42,833 bases of DNA from JBGSKV01 sp041740975. GTDB lineage: Bacteria > Bdellovibrionota_B > Oligoflexia > Oligoflexales > JALZUQ01. The position numbers and the translations under genes are program-made. The notes under the pieces are model-generated. The model did no database searches and was not told where the DNA came from. It saw nothing but the letters and a program-made list of their open reading frames with translations. The stretch covers positions 1-42,833 of the forward strand of contig JBGSKV010000074.1 in NCBI GenBank assembly GCA_041740975.1, in the 5' to 3' direction. This document shows, piece by piece, positions 10,041 to 18,590 of this stretch (the stretch's first letter is position 1; the number at the start of each line of letters is the position of its first letter).

Positions 10041-11495
10041 ATGTTGTCGCGCGTTTCTAAAGTTCTATTGACTAGTTTATGTCTATTCTCCCTTACCCTT
10101 TCCTGTGGTGGCAAAGACAAGAAGAAAAAAGATGGCGACACAGATAATGATGGCGGAGCAAATGCCAAATTTTCTGGAAAAGTCACAGAAGTCGCGGTTA
10201 CGGCCTTTCACTTTGCATCCAAAACTCGGGTCGATAAAACCATTACACATATTGTTGCCGTAAGTCCTTCGTCAGGAAACACAAAACGCTACGTAGCAGA
10301 AGTCAATCAAGATAATGGCGAATTTTCCCTTAATATACAGTCCGGAAAGCCTTACATCCTCGTTTTCGTCGCGCAAGACGGAACTCTCGAAGGCGCTGAC
10401 ATGATCGCCGGAATTGTAAAAGTCGCTTCCAATGACTTGGACGCCTTTGCAGTAACCTCCGATACCGAAGTCGATATGGGTGATGTTACGGTTAACGCTT
10501 CATCTTCATTAGCCACCATGTCAACGTCGCTTCCTACGCTTCTCTCGTCTCTGGGCATCACTAGTGCAGAGGCGGCTTACATCGGTGCGGTCGATGACTT
10601 AGCCCTTCGCCTTGCCAATCCTGATATTGATTCGAATGGAGTGATCGATGCCACGGAAAATAAAAATTTTGGCTTAGACTGGCATATCCGCGCCAATACC
10701 AAACTCAGCGGCATCGATATGGTTTTGGATGATGTCGAAAATGATTTTGCGGCTGAGGCTGACGTCAGCTTAGATTGGACTTTGGGTTCGGCCTATGCGG
10801 TGTATCCGAAAACGCATGATGATGTCACCTATCCGCAGTCCCCGGGTGTCAACGCGACTCTTATCAATGGCGGTGCCTTCAGCCACGTGGGTACTTCGAT
10901 CACTCCTACATCCATGAGTGCTGTTACATTCGGGGATATGCGTTCTTGGGGTCCAGACTACAATATGTCAACTCAAGAGCTCGGTGCTTCGAATTCGGCG
11001 GCGACATTTGTCTATACGCTCGGATCGCCATCCAAAACCCTCACCTTCACAAACGTGCGCACCAAAGAAAAAGCGGAACTCAATGCTGACGGCGTGCTTC
11101 TGCCATTCATAAAGATCAACACGGCAGCTGGCAAATTTGCGGGTATTGGTTACAAATGGATGAAGCGCCAAGGTAGCGCTTGGGTTGCAGCAACCGCAGA
11201 TGAAGTGGCCTTGCTTGTTCAAGGTGAGTCCGCACAACTTAATCTCTACACTCAAAAAGGTGGCGTTCCCGCTGCTGGAGACACCAAAGCTGTGTATATT
11301 CACATTCCCACGTCCCCAGAAACGGGAACCTTGGCAATTGGTAGCGAAAAAATGAGTGCCGACGGTATTTCTAGTATCGCTGATCTCACTTTGACGGACT
11401 TTTGTTCATCCGCAATGTCTTATGACGACAACATCGGACTGCGCATTTTTGCTGGTGCGCCGATGCCGAATGTGGGCGTGACTGCTTGCCCCTAA
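10041..11495 (+). CDS. Predicted lipoprotein with an EF-hand-like loop, unknown function
   Basis: 484 residues from ATG 10041, four bases after a strong GGAGG site; an upstream ATG at 10014 has no such site. The signal peptide ends in the lipobox LTLSC, followed by a Lys/Asp-rich tether (KDKKKKDGDTDNDGG). A stretch at about 40-140 looks like a beta-sandwich. D195-I-D-S-N-G-V-I-D203 fits a calcium-binding EF-hand/dockerin-type loop. The remainder is Ser/Thr-rich and beta-rich. Family not recognised. It is followed directly by a strong terminator, so it is probably monocistronic. Confidence 0.78.
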   Translation: MLSRVSKVLLTSLCLFSLTLSCGGKDKKKKDGDTDNDGGANAKFSGKVTEVAVTAFHFASKTRVDKTITHIVAVSPSSGNTKRYVAEVNQDNGEFSLNIQSGKPYILVFVAQDGTLEGADMIAGIVKVASNDLDAFAVTSDTEVDMGDVTVNASSSLATMSTSLPTLLSSLGITSAEAAYIGAVDDLALRLANPDIDSNGVIDATENKNFGLDWHIRANTKLSGIDMVLDDVENDFAAEADVSLDWTLGSAYAVYPKTHDDVTYPQSPGVNATLINGGAFSHVGTSITPTSMSAVTFGDMRSWGPDYNMSTQELGASNSAATFVYTLGSPSKTLTFTNVRTKEKAELNADGVLLPFIKINTAAGKFAGIGYKWMKRQGSAWVAATADEVALLVQGESAQLNLYTQKGGVPAAGDTKAVYIHIPTSPETGTLAIGSEKMSADGISSIADLTLTDFCSSAMSYDDNIGLRIFAGAPMPNVGVTACP

Positions 11496-11515
11496 CCCGA
11501 TTTTCTTCAAACAGC

Positions 11516-11545
11516 GGCGTAGCCTTTCGGCTACGCCTTTTTTTT
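11516..11545 (+). terminator. Strong intrinsic terminator after the 10041 lipoprotein gene
   Basis: Perfect 9-bp stem GGCGTAGCC/GGCTACGCC (11516-11524 and 11529-11537), 4-nt TTTC loop, then eight T residues (11538-11545). It is 20 nt after the stop codon at 11495. Confidence 0.95.
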
Positions 11546-11629
11546 GCCCTCAGGAGGCTATTGCGGTCACCCGATGGTGTGATAAACTTTCCTTTACCAG
11601 TCCGAATCATTCTTCTGAGGAGTTCTCTA

Positions 11630-12457
11630 ATGGCCAACCATCTTGTCTTGTTCGCACTTATCATTTTCAGCTTGGTAGTCGTTGGCCCAACCTTCGTCCA
11701 TGCTCAACCTGTACAAGATCAGTTAGATTCTGGAATGCTCCTTAGTGCCAACAAAAAGAAAAATAAGAAAAAACGCAAAGGTAAGAAAAAAGGTAAAAAG
11801 GCTGAAGCCTCCCAGGATTTCCCAGCTGACGACATGGGAAGTTCGGCTCCTGATGCTGCATTTAAAAAGTTTGGCGTTAAAGTAGGCGGTGGTTATGTCA
11901 ATTCATCAACAGTTTCCGATCTAGCAGACGCTTTGGTAGCTGCTGGAGGTACTGCAGAAGCTGGGTTTGCTTATGCCTTAATGGGAACATTCAACTACTA
12001 TATTAGTCCAAGCTTGTTCGCGTTTGGTGAGTTCGCCTACGCTTCGTTTCCGCTGACTATACTGAATCCATTTACCAATGAAGAAATTGTTACAACCTTT
12101 AGCCTTATGCACTTTGGAGCCGGAGCTGGTTATCAATTAATGTTTGGTTCAAGCATGGGTCTGGGTCTTGGCGGCTCGCTCGGATATAGCTTAACATCTG
12201 CTTCCGGGTCGAATTCTAATTCTGATGGCAGCGAAGGAGAAGAAAGCAGCGACTCTGGTTCCGGATTTTCTTTGTCATTTTTTGCCACGCCATTTTACGC
12301 GGTTACACCTGGCATACGCCTTGGACTCGAGCCACGCATTATTTACAGTATGGCCACAGAAGAACCAGCAGAAGGTGCCGATCCCGCAACGGAAGAGGAA
12401 GATGAGGGCTTTGGCTTAGCCATAGCTATTTTGCTCACTGCAGAATTTTTATTTTAA
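11630..12457 (+). CDS. Predicted outer-membrane beta-barrel protein with Lys-rich linker
   Basis: 275 residues from ATG 11630, preceded by GAGGAG. A longer reading frame from 11486 would run through the terminator and is rejected. Signal peptide ends near TFVHAQ. A strongly basic tract (about 43-62, mostly KKK/KGK) is followed by an OmpA-like/porin-like barrel of repeated Gly- and aromatic-rich strands. Two acidic Ser-rich loops (about 200-216 and 245-260) are probably surface-exposed, and the chain ends in Phe (EFLF), as required for barrel assembly. It converges with the YebC gene, and the two stop codons share the palindrome TTAA. Confidence 0.8.
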   Translation: MANHLVLFALIIFSLVVVGPTFVHAQPVQDQLDSGMLLSANKKKNKKKRKGKKKGKKAEASQDFPADDMGSSAPDAAFKKFGVKVGGGYVNSSTVSDLADALVAAGGTAEAGFAYALMGTFNYYISPSLFAFGEFAYASFPLTILNPFTNEEIVTTFSLMHFGAGAGYQLMFGSSMGLGLGGSLGYSLTSASGSNSNSDGSEGEESSDSGSGFSLSFFATPFYAVTPGIRLGLEPRIIYSMATEEPAEGADPATEEEDEGFGLAIAILLTAEFLF

Positions 12458-13176
12458 GCGAGGTTGTGAAACACTCGCTGCACGTCATCATCTTGTTCTA
12501 AAGCATCAACTAGCTCTAACACTTCGGCGGTTTGCTCGGCGTTGAGTTCGACCAAAGTATTTGGAACATATTCAGACTCAGATGATATCGGCGTAAGGCC
12601 TTTGGCTTCAATCGCGGCCTGAAGCTGACCAAAGTTCTGGAAAGCGCAGCGAATGATGATCTGCTTCTCGCCCTTTTCTCCTTGCCCTTCGCCCAACTCT
12701 TCTAGCCCGTGATCAATCAGTTCAAGTTCTAACTCGTCGGCGTCAATGGACTCGGGAGCTAAACGAAACACGCCCATTTGCTGAAACATAAACGTGACGC
12801 TGCCCGTACTGCCAAGGCTGCCGCCATAGTCTCTGAACTGCATGCGGACATTTGCTACCGTACGTGTGACATTGTCCGTCGCCGTTTCAATGATAAGGGG
12901 GATGCCGTGCGGTCCGTATCCCTCATAAATCACAATCTCGTAGTTGGTTTGATCGTTACCAGAGGCTCGTTTAAGTGCCGCTTCGATTTTATCTTTGGGC
13001 ATGTTCGCGGCGCGACCGTTTTGAATCGCGCGTCGTAGTGCGGCATTTGTTGCTGGATCCGTTCCTCCCGCTTTTGCCGCAAGAACTATATCTTTACTGA
13101 TGCGTTGGAAGACTTTCGCCATTTTGTTCCAACGAGCAAACATCGTCGATTTTCTAACTTCAAACATCCGTCCCAA
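12454..13176 (-). CDS. YebC/PmpR-family DNA-binding regulatory protein
   Basis: 240 residues, full length for the family, which binds DNA as a transcription regulator and in some bacteria helps translation of proline stretches. The signature regions are present: GGTDPATNAALRRAIQNGRA, NMPKDKIEAALKRA, a YEGYGPHG block and VTRTVANVRM. The start is TTG at 13176, six bases after GAGGAG; it gives the family-typical MGR-FE-RK opening. The ATG three codons on would remove it. The N-terminus resembles the MGRAFEFRK type seen in Bacteroidota more than the MAGHSKW type of E. coli YebC (from memory). Confidence 0.93.
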   Translation of the reverse strand: MGRMFEVRKSTMFARWNKMAKVFQRISKDIVLAAKAGGTDPATNAALRRAIQNGRAANMPKDKIEAALKRASGNDQTNYEIVIYEGYGPHGIPLIIETATDNVTRTVANVRMQFRDYGGSLGSTGSVTFMFQQMGVFRLAPESIDADELELELIDHGLEELGEGQGEKGEKQIIIRCAFQNFGQLQAAIEAKGLTPISSESEYVPNTLVELNAEQTAEVLELVDALEQDDDVQRVFHNLA

Positions 13177-13320
13177 AGCTGACTCCTCTGTAGAACTTAA
13201 AAAATACCTTTTCCGATCAGAAAAGAGAACGGGAAGTCGCGCGCGATATTCATCTCGTGATATGTTAAAGACGTTTAATTGTTTATTTTCAGGTAGTTAT
13301 GCCAATCAAGCAAAGCCTAA

Positions 13321-13364
13321 CAAATAAAAAGGGCGATCGTGACTTCAAAATCACGATCGCCCTT
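13321..13364 (-). terminator. Intrinsic terminator of the DUF4870 gene
   Basis: A perfect 14-bp stem (13329-13342 with 13351-13364, core GGGCGATCGTGA) has an 8-nt loop. On the minus strand it is followed by TTTTTATTTG. It begins 12 nt beyond the stop of the minus-strand gene at 13377. Confidence 0.92.
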
Positions 13365-13376
13365 CAAATAATCAAC

Positions 13377-13835
13377 TTAGCTTCTCGGGTCAAACAAGTT
13401 CATCGAGCACGGGTATTCCCAAACGATGTCCTTGCGCGCTTGGATGGCACCATTGATGTAAAAATAAATGGACGCAACCATCAACGAACCCATTCCCACC
13501 CAAACAAAAATGATTGGCAAAAACTGTAGCCAAGGCGAAGCATCTGCTCCTGCGGTGGCAAAGACTAGAAGCAAAGATGGAATCGTAATCAAAAGCGTAT
13601 AAACGATAAGCGAAATCTGCCAATTGATGACAACTTTCGCGTGCAAACTAAGGATAGGATAATCTTTCTTTTTAAACTGCCAAATCAAGAACGGGATGAT
13701 GATCCCGCCTAGAGGTAAAATGGCATGGGCAAACTGGGAAAGGTGAATCGCCATCGACCAATTTCTGGCCGCTTCGGCTTCTGCATCCATTTCCGATACG
13801 GATTCTAATACCAATTGATTCGATGCGTTTTCCAT
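13377..13835 (-). CDS. DUF4870 (Tic20-like) integral membrane protein
   Basis: 152 residues. A cytoplasmic N-terminus of about 25 residues is followed by hydrophobic helices near 33-52, 70-95 and 100-130. The segment HLSQFAHAILPLGGIIIPF and the HAKVVINWQISL block are hallmarks of the DUF4870 family, small four-helix proteins of unknown function related to Tic20. AGGAG precedes the ATG. A strong terminator follows it. The upstream minus-strand peptidase starts beyond 15 kb and ends at 13864, so the two may be cotranscribed. Confidence 0.88.
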   Translation of the reverse strand: MENASNQLVLESVSEMDAEAEAARNWSMAIHLSQFAHAILPLGGIIIPFLIWQFKKKDYPILSLHAKVVINWQISLIVYTLLITIPSLLLVFATAGADASPWLQFLPIIFVWVGMGSLMVASIYFYINGAIQARKDIVWEYPCSMNLFDPRS

Positions 13836-13863
13836 TGTCTAAAGCTCCTGAAAGTAAAAATGT

Positions 13864-15108
13864 TCAATATCGCACTGGAAAAATAAGATTTTTTGGCCAA
13901 AGGTTCTCTTTCAGATTCTTGTTTTTATCCACTAGTGTGGGGATTGCTTTCATTATGTCAGCGGAAGGCGTGCCAGCAGCAAATTTCTTGGTTAAAAACC
14001 GAATGGCCATGGGCGTAGAAAAACTAGTTCCTTCAAAGGCGTAAAGGAATCCAAAAGGAGTGTAAGCTAAGATATTTTCACCTAATGTGTGCATAGCGAC
14101 GCAATCTCCGAAGTTAGAAAACTCGCTAAGGTTTCCATTCAAATCATGGCTTCCCACATTGATTTCGTTTTTCCCCGGAGCGGCGCAGGCCTCGTAATCT
14201 TCCAATGAATGGGTTGCGACGCCTTCATTTCCCGCACTTTGAATATAAATAGGATCCGCAGTTATCATCTTATCGAGTTCGCCTTCCGTCATCGCCGTTA
14301 AGGCTCGATCCGCCGCGTAGTTTTCTTTCATCATCACCGCAGCGCAGCCCTTCTTTGCCAGTTTTTCTTCTCGAACTTTGTAGGGATCACTTCCAAAGCT
14401 CATATTCAAAAAACTAGGTTTATAAGCATTAGCAAGTCCGACGATGGTTGAGTTCATGACGGATCTCTTGACTTTTTCGACACTTAAGGCTTGAAAATCC
14501 GCATCTTTCCAGAGCCGTGTTTCCCAGTCGACATGCATTTGCTTCGGACACTTGAGTACTTCTTCCGTTTCGGGGCTGTCGAACTGAGTATCGACAAGGA
14601 CAAGATCGATGTCATTTTCATAGGCTAGAATGCTGGCAACGGCAGTACCATGGTACTCAAACTTTCCTTCTTCACCAGTGACAACATTCTCAATGTAGTT
14701 AAACTGGCGATCATTAAATGCATCGAAATCCGCGGCTTTCATGGCTTGATTCCAACTTTTTAACTGTGGTAAAATCTTAGAAAATTTGTCACTAATCATT
14801 GCAGATGGTGAAGCTTCGACCACACAGTCCACTTCTTTTCGTTGTAAATCTTCAAATGATTGTTTCTTAAATTCCTCGTAGGTTTTCAAACCTTTAAACT
14901 TATCTTTCCTTTGATCATCTTTGCAATTGAGACGAACATATTTTTTAATTTTGTTTTTATAAATAGGATGATTGAAGTCAAAACCATAATCCACGATAAG
15001 AACCGTGTGCTTTGGTTTATAATTTGTCGAGTGTGTTTGACTAGTTTGAGGGGAGCCGCAGGCGCTTAGGAAAAGAAAAACAGGCGCAAAGATCATGTAC
15101 TGTTTCAC
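13864..15108 (-). CDS. Lipid-anchored S8-family (subtilisin-like) serine protease
   Basis: 414 residues. The lipoprotein signal MKQYMIFAPVFLFLSAC has its lipidated Cys at 17. The catalytic triad is complete: D40 in VLIVDYGFDFNHP, H153 in YHGTAVAS and S362 in GTSFSTPMA. N294 in SAGNEG serves the oxyanion hole. An unusually long segment (about 55-145, Cys-containing and charged) separates Asp and His, longer than in typical subtilisins, and may be a regulatory or substrate-binding insert. There is no propeptide of usual size. It presumably acts in the periplasm or on the cell surface. Confidence 0.93.
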   Translation of the reverse strand: MKQYMIFAPVFLFLSACGSPQTSQTHSTNYKPKHTVLIVDYGFDFNHPIYKNKIKKYVRLNCKDDQRKDKFKGLKTYEEFKKQSFEDLQRKEVDCVVEASPSAMISDKFSKILPQLKSWNQAMKAADFDAFNDRQFNYIENVVTGEEGKFEYHGTAVASILAYENDIDLVLVDTQFDSPETEEVLKCPKQMHVDWETRLWKDADFQALSVEKVKRSVMNSTIVGLANAYKPSFLNMSFGSDPYKVREEKLAKKGCAAVMMKENYAADRALTAMTEGELDKMITADPIYIQSAGNEGVATHSLEDYEACAAPGKNEINVGSHDLNGNLSEFSNFGDCVAMHTLGENILAYTPFGFLYAFEGTSFSTPMAIRFLTKKFAAGTPSADIMKAIPTLVDKNKNLKENLWPKNLIFPVRY

Positions 15109-15246
15109 GGAAGCTTTCCCTTATAGGTTGGTTCGGAGTCCTATCTGCGAGGGAGATTTCTATACAATATTAATAGATTTATCAACTATTCTATAAAATA
15201 TTCATTGGTTATAATGAAATAGGATGAAATCTTACGACGGGGTCGT

Positions 15247-15840
15247 TCAAGGGTTTCGCTGGCATCGCTTCAGGCCCCGTCGGTCTGGAAGGGTTCTATC
15301 CAGTGCAGACACCTCAATGGCATCGCCGAACTTTGTGACGATCACTTCGCGGCCATCTTGCAAGTAAGGCTTACCCATCAAGCTTTGAGCGTTTTTAATG
15401 ATGTCTTCGACGAGAGCCGGACAGTCTTGCGGACGGACTCCAATACAAGTCGTGAAGAAATTATTTTCGCCAGCGGGAGCCGTGCATTTTCTTAAATATC
15501 TTTCGCGGATAGCGCTCAGCATGGCCGGACCCGATCCACCGGGAACTAACTCAGCGTGCTTTTTCGCAGCAACTCCTTGTTCACTCCCCCGACTATAGGT
15601 CACCACGACAAAAAAACCGATGGCGAGCAACATAAGGAGCGCGACCGATGAGAATCCATCGTCTTGCGCGATGCGAAAGGTAAATATTTTGTAATCACCT
15701 TTGTTAGTCTTGACGATAGGATGCTTCTTTTCGTCTAGGCCAAAACCTTTGACTTTGGCGCGTTTATTTTTGAAACGCCCCACCAAAATCTCATCACCCA
15801 CTTTTAAACCCGAAATATATTTGGCTATGACTTTATTCAT
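15247..15840 (-). CDS. Single-pass membrane protein of unknown function
   Basis: 197 residues if it starts at the ATG at 15840, preceded by AGAGGA at a rather long distance; an ATG at 15879 would add 13 residues. The N-terminal 65 residues resemble a small beta-barrel (GDEILVGRFKNKRAKVKGF). One transmembrane helix follows (about 68-82, VALLMLLAIGFFVVV). The C-terminal domain contains four Cys, including CIGVRPQDCP, and may be disulfide-linked outside the membrane. No family recognised. It lies just downstream of the LemA-TPM-TPM genes on the same strand. Confidence 0.65.
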   Translation of the reverse strand: MNKVIAKYISGLKVGDEILVGRFKNKRAKVKGFGLDEKKHPIVKTNKGDYKIFTFRIAQDDGFSSVALLMLLAIGFFVVVTYSRGSEQGVAAKKHAELVPGGSGPAMLSAIRERYLRKCTAPAGENNFFTTCIGVRPQDCPALVEDIIKNAQSLMGKPYLQDGREVIVTKFGDAIEVSALDRTLPDRRGLKRCQRNP

Positions 15841-15917
15841 AAATAAAATTACATCCTCTTTAAATGACGAACCAATCATTTTTCGTGATTTTTTAGGATC
15901 TCAACGGAATGGCATAA

Positions 15918-16574
15918 TCACTCTTTGATGATCAGCTTATTGTACAGCTCATTATGAGTATTTTGAATGGGAAAGTGTGGAGTCACCTGCCTTTGGCATT
16001 CAGCAATAGCTTCGCACATTCCTTCGGCCAGCCTTCCCCCCTTTATGCCCCTAACAATCAGCCCGACCAAATTCTGCCAAACCTCAGGGGCTAACTTATC
16101 CGAAATAGACTTGTCACCGAGAACAACAATAGTGTGTTCCATCAAGGATACAAAAATAAGAATTCCCGTTCTTTCAGCGGTCTTATCAAGCCCTGCCTCA
16201 AAAAACTCAACTTCCGCTCGCATTTGAGTTTGCGAAATTCGGTCGCCGGAAACAGTCAAAAGTCTTTGTACCAATGAAAACTTTGAAAGGAGTATGGAAG
16301 CCACCCCAGCCAAAATCAATGTGACCAAAATAATGATTCCGCTTCTCACCGGCTCAAAAGGCAATGTCACTGCTTCAATCGCAATAAAAACCGTAAAAAA
16401 ACTAAAGAGTATGATGGGCACATGACCTATTGCCGAAGACCGACGCACAATCATCGGCACGATTTCGGCCGACGTGGTGCGTTCAGCTAATTCCACGGCT
16501 GATTCAATTCGGGAGATTCCTTCGGTTTGCAAAAAGCCACTTAACCAACTAGGTATTTTAGTTTGAGTTACCAT
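15918..16574 (-). CDS. TPM-domain membrane protein
   Basis: 218 residues. The TPM/DUF477 fold (Psb32/TLP18.3 type) is suggested by VELAERTTSAEIVPMIVRRS at the start and GILIFVSLMEHTIVVLGDKSI later, interrupted by two hydrophobic helices (about 52-70 and 77-97). The family is widespread beside LemA, its exact activity unsettled. The gene overlaps the preceding TPM gene by 7 nt, so the three genes 15918-17927 form one operon. Confidence 0.85.
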   Translation of the reverse strand: MVTQTKIPSWLSGFLQTEGISRIESAVELAERTTSAEIVPMIVRRSSAIGHVPIILFSFFTVFIAIEAVTLPFEPVRSGIIILVTLILAGVASILLSKFSLVQRLLTVSGDRISQTQMRAEVEFFEAGLDKTAERTGILIFVSLMEHTIVVLGDKSISDKLAPEVWQNLVGLIVRGIKGGRLAEGMCEAIAECQRQVTPHFPIQNTHNELYNKLIIKE

Positions 16575-17386
16575 CCGCCTGACGCGCCTCCCCCGCTAAA
16601 TCCACCGCCGCCGCCGCCAAAGCCGCCGCCTCCACCAAATCCACCACCGCCTCCGAAACCGCCAAAGCCGCCACCACTACCCCAGTCGTCGAATCCTCGT
16701 CCGCGACGAGCCCGTCTTTTTCCACTGCTAACATTTCGGATGAGGGAAACAATGATGATAAAAAAGAAAATAAAAAACGGCAGTGCATGTATAAAATTAT
16801 TTTTATGAAACTGGACGCGTGGTGGTGGCGGACTTTCATTTTCCGATGCAACTTTTGGGCTGGCGTAAGTCAAAATCTCATAAGCACCGCGTAATATACC
16901 ACCGCTAAAGTCACCTGAACGAAATGCCGGTTCTAATGCTTCTAAGATAATTCGTTTAGCGATGGCATCCGGCAAATCACCCTCTAAACCCTGACCGACT
17001 TCGATGCGCATGCGTCGATCTTTTCTGGCGATGATGAGAAGCACACCGTTATCTTTTTCTTTCGTCCCTAGCTTCCAAGCATCGACGACCTTGATGCTGG
17101 CTTCTTCAATGGTCAGACCTTCAAGTGAAGGCACGGTCAGAACAGCTAGCTGGACATCACCACGTTCATAGGCCTGCTGCAAAAGACTTCTTAACTGTTG
17201 TTTGGATCGCTCATCGAGCATTTCGGCCAAGTCCACGACCGGACCTGATAATGCGGGAACGCGGAACTGAGCATGCGCGGCGGTTGCTAACAGATTCATT
17301 CCTAAAAAGGCTGCAAGCAGCCCAGGAATAAAAGAATTAAAAATCAACGCTTGGGGCTTTTTCAATCGTTTGCTTCTCATTCTCAT
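16568..17386 (-). CDS. TPM-domain protein with Gly-rich tail (YgcG-like)
   Basis: 272 residues. Signal peptide ends near TAAHAQ. The TPM domain at about 48-175 has VVDLAEMLDERSKQQL at its start and DNGVLLIIARKDRRMRIEVG in the centre. A transmembrane helix lies at about 204-218 (LPFFIFFFIIIVSLI). The chain ends in a long Gly/Phe repeat with a GASGGW end, the standard layout of YgcG/BatE-neighbour proteins. Its start overlaps the LemA gene by 50 nt, which is long but fits both reading frames. The complementary plus-strand proline-rich frame is an artefact of the Gly repeats. Confidence 0.92.
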   Translation of the reverse strand: MRMRSKRLKKPQALIFNSFIPGLLAAFLGMNLLATAAHAQFRVPALSGPVVDLAEMLDERSKQQLRSLLQQAYERGDVQLAVLTVPSLEGLTIEEASIKVVDAWKLGTKEKDNGVLLIIARKDRRMRIEVGQGLEGDLPDAIAKRIILEALEPAFRSGDFSGGILRGAYEILTYASPKVASENESPPPPRVQFHKNNFIHALPFFIFFFIIIVSLIRNVSSGKRRARRGRGFDDWGSGGGFGGFGGGGGFGGGGGFGGGGGGFSGGGASGGW

Positions 17387-17927
17387 CTACGGTCCATTGA
17401 GCCATTTTGGGGTGATGATAGAACAAACTATTGGTCCAACTTGTGGGTGGTACGGTCACTAAATTATTAAAGGCCTGAATGCTCTCGATATTTCTTTGGC
17501 GTGCGACCGTGATTCTGTTTTCGGTACCTTCGAGCTGCGCTTGTAGCTCAAGAAAACTTCGATCGGCTTTGAGATCAGGATATCTTTCGGCGACAACAAG
17601 AAGTCGTCCCAGTGCCTGGCTGAGTTGGCCCTGCGCTTGCTGAAACTTCATAACTTGTTCTGGGGTGGCATTGGCCGGATTGATTTCAATGCTGGTCGCT
17701 TTAGCACGAGCACTAATCACGGATTCTAAAGTTTCCTTCTCATGACTCGCGTAACCTTTGACGGTTTGAACGAGGTTCGGAATCAAATCGGCGCGACGCT
17801 TATACTGGTTGGTTATCTCGGCAACCGTCGCATCAACATTATTCTTAGCTTGCGGAATGGACTGAATCCCACATCCAGTTGCCAATAATAAGAAACCTAA
17901 AAATAGGCATAGATTTAAATTTTTCAT
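17337..17927 (-). CDS. lemA: LemA-family protein
   Basis: 196 residues with a hydrophobic N-terminus that includes a lipoprotein-like LLATGC. The LemA signature is clear: NNVDATVAEITNQYKRRADLIPNLVQTVKGYA, then a helical bundle (SARAKATSI, AQGQLSQALGRLLVVAERYPDLKA, FLELQAQLEGTENRITVARQR) and the C-terminal YHHPKMAQ segment in place of the usual F.F. It is first in the LemA-TPM-TPM operon. A strong AAGGAGG site precedes the ATG. LemA proteins are inner-membrane helical proteins of uncertain role, often encoded with TPM-domain proteins. Confidence 0.94.
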   Translation of the reverse strand: MKNLNLCLFLGFLLLATGCGIQSIPQAKNNVDATVAEITNQYKRRADLIPNLVQTVKGYASHEKETLESVISARAKATSIEINPANATPEQVMKFQQAQGQLSQALGRLLVVAERYPDLKADRSFLELQAQLEGTENRITVARQRNIESIQAFNNLVTVPPTSWTNSLFYHHPKMAQWTVDENEKQTIEKAPSVDF

Positions 17928-18050
17928 GTCATCCTCCTTTAAGGACCCGGTTGGCAGCCTAGGAATAACCCAGTACGCATCCTACCGCAATGCCCATTCT
18001 ATCGGATGAAAACCCCTGCAAAGACTGATCCCAAAATCATAAATAACCTG

Positions 18051-18056
18051 TATAAT
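18051..18056 (+). promoter_or_regulatory. Possible -10 box for the thioredoxin-like gene
   Basis: A perfect TATAAT lies 24 nt upstream of the ATG at 18080. No convincing -35 hexamer is seen at a normal distance, so this is a weak call. Confidence 0.3.
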
Positions 18057-18079
18057 CATGCCATAATGAGAAAAAAACC

Positions 18080-18589
18080 ATGACCAACCTCCGAAAATTT
18101 GCTCTGCCTATGATGGTCATTGCCTTCCTTGGCTACCGATTTTACAGCAATCAGCCAGCGTCTCGAGAACCCAAAGTTGTACTTGCTGGTGTCCAAGACG
18201 GACAAAAAGACCCCTGCTTTGGCAAAGGTCGATGCCTGGTCGTCTATGTCGCGCCATGGTGTCCTAGCTGCCAGCAAGCTTCTGCGCTGATTGATGCCCT
18301 TCGCAACCGCAGCTCCAACGCAAACTTCGGAGTCAAAATTATTGCTGGTCTCGATGAGCCGCCTGCTTTGATGGAATATGCCAAAACTTTAGGGCCCGGC
18401 ACGTACATTGATTACGACAAGCAATATTTTCGCGGAATTAATGGGGGTGGCGTGCCAGCATGGTTCCTATTGAGCGAAGGTGGCAATGTGCTCAGCCATT
18501 TTTCTGGACTGATTTCGAGTTCGGATATGGACAGAACTGTTCATCATGTATTGACCAAAAAGTTAGGTATGGACGCCAAATATTTTTGA
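18080..18589 (+). CDS. Membrane-anchored thioredoxin-like protein
   Basis: 169 residues. An N-terminal hydrophobic anchor (about 5-22) is followed by a thioredoxin-like domain with active site WC61-P-S-C64 in VVYVAPWCPSCQQ. A later GGGVPAWFLL contains the cis-Pro expected in the fold (P before AWF). Two further Cys (DPCFGKGRC) lie just before the first strand. It is likely a periplasmic thiol oxidoreductase; the partner is unknown. The stop codon is one nucleotide from the stop of the convergent phospholipase D gene. Confidence 0.88.
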   Translation: MTNLRKFALPMMVIAFLGYRFYSNQPASREPKVVLAGVQDGQKDPCFGKGRCLVVYVAPWCPSCQQASALIDALRNRSSNANFGVKIIAGLDEPPALMEYAKTLGPGTYIDYDKQYFRGINGGGVPAWFLLSEGGNVLSHFSGLISSSDMDRTVHHVLTKKLGMDAKYF

Positions 18590-18590
18590 C

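Noticed and set aside
11486..11629. Upstream extension of the 11630 barrel gene
   Set aside because: It would run through a strong terminator; ATG 11630 has a GAGGAG site and starts the signal peptide.
16563..16808. Plus-strand proline-rich open frame
   Set aside because: It is the complement of the Gly-rich tail codons of the TPM-domain gene, without its own ribosome site.
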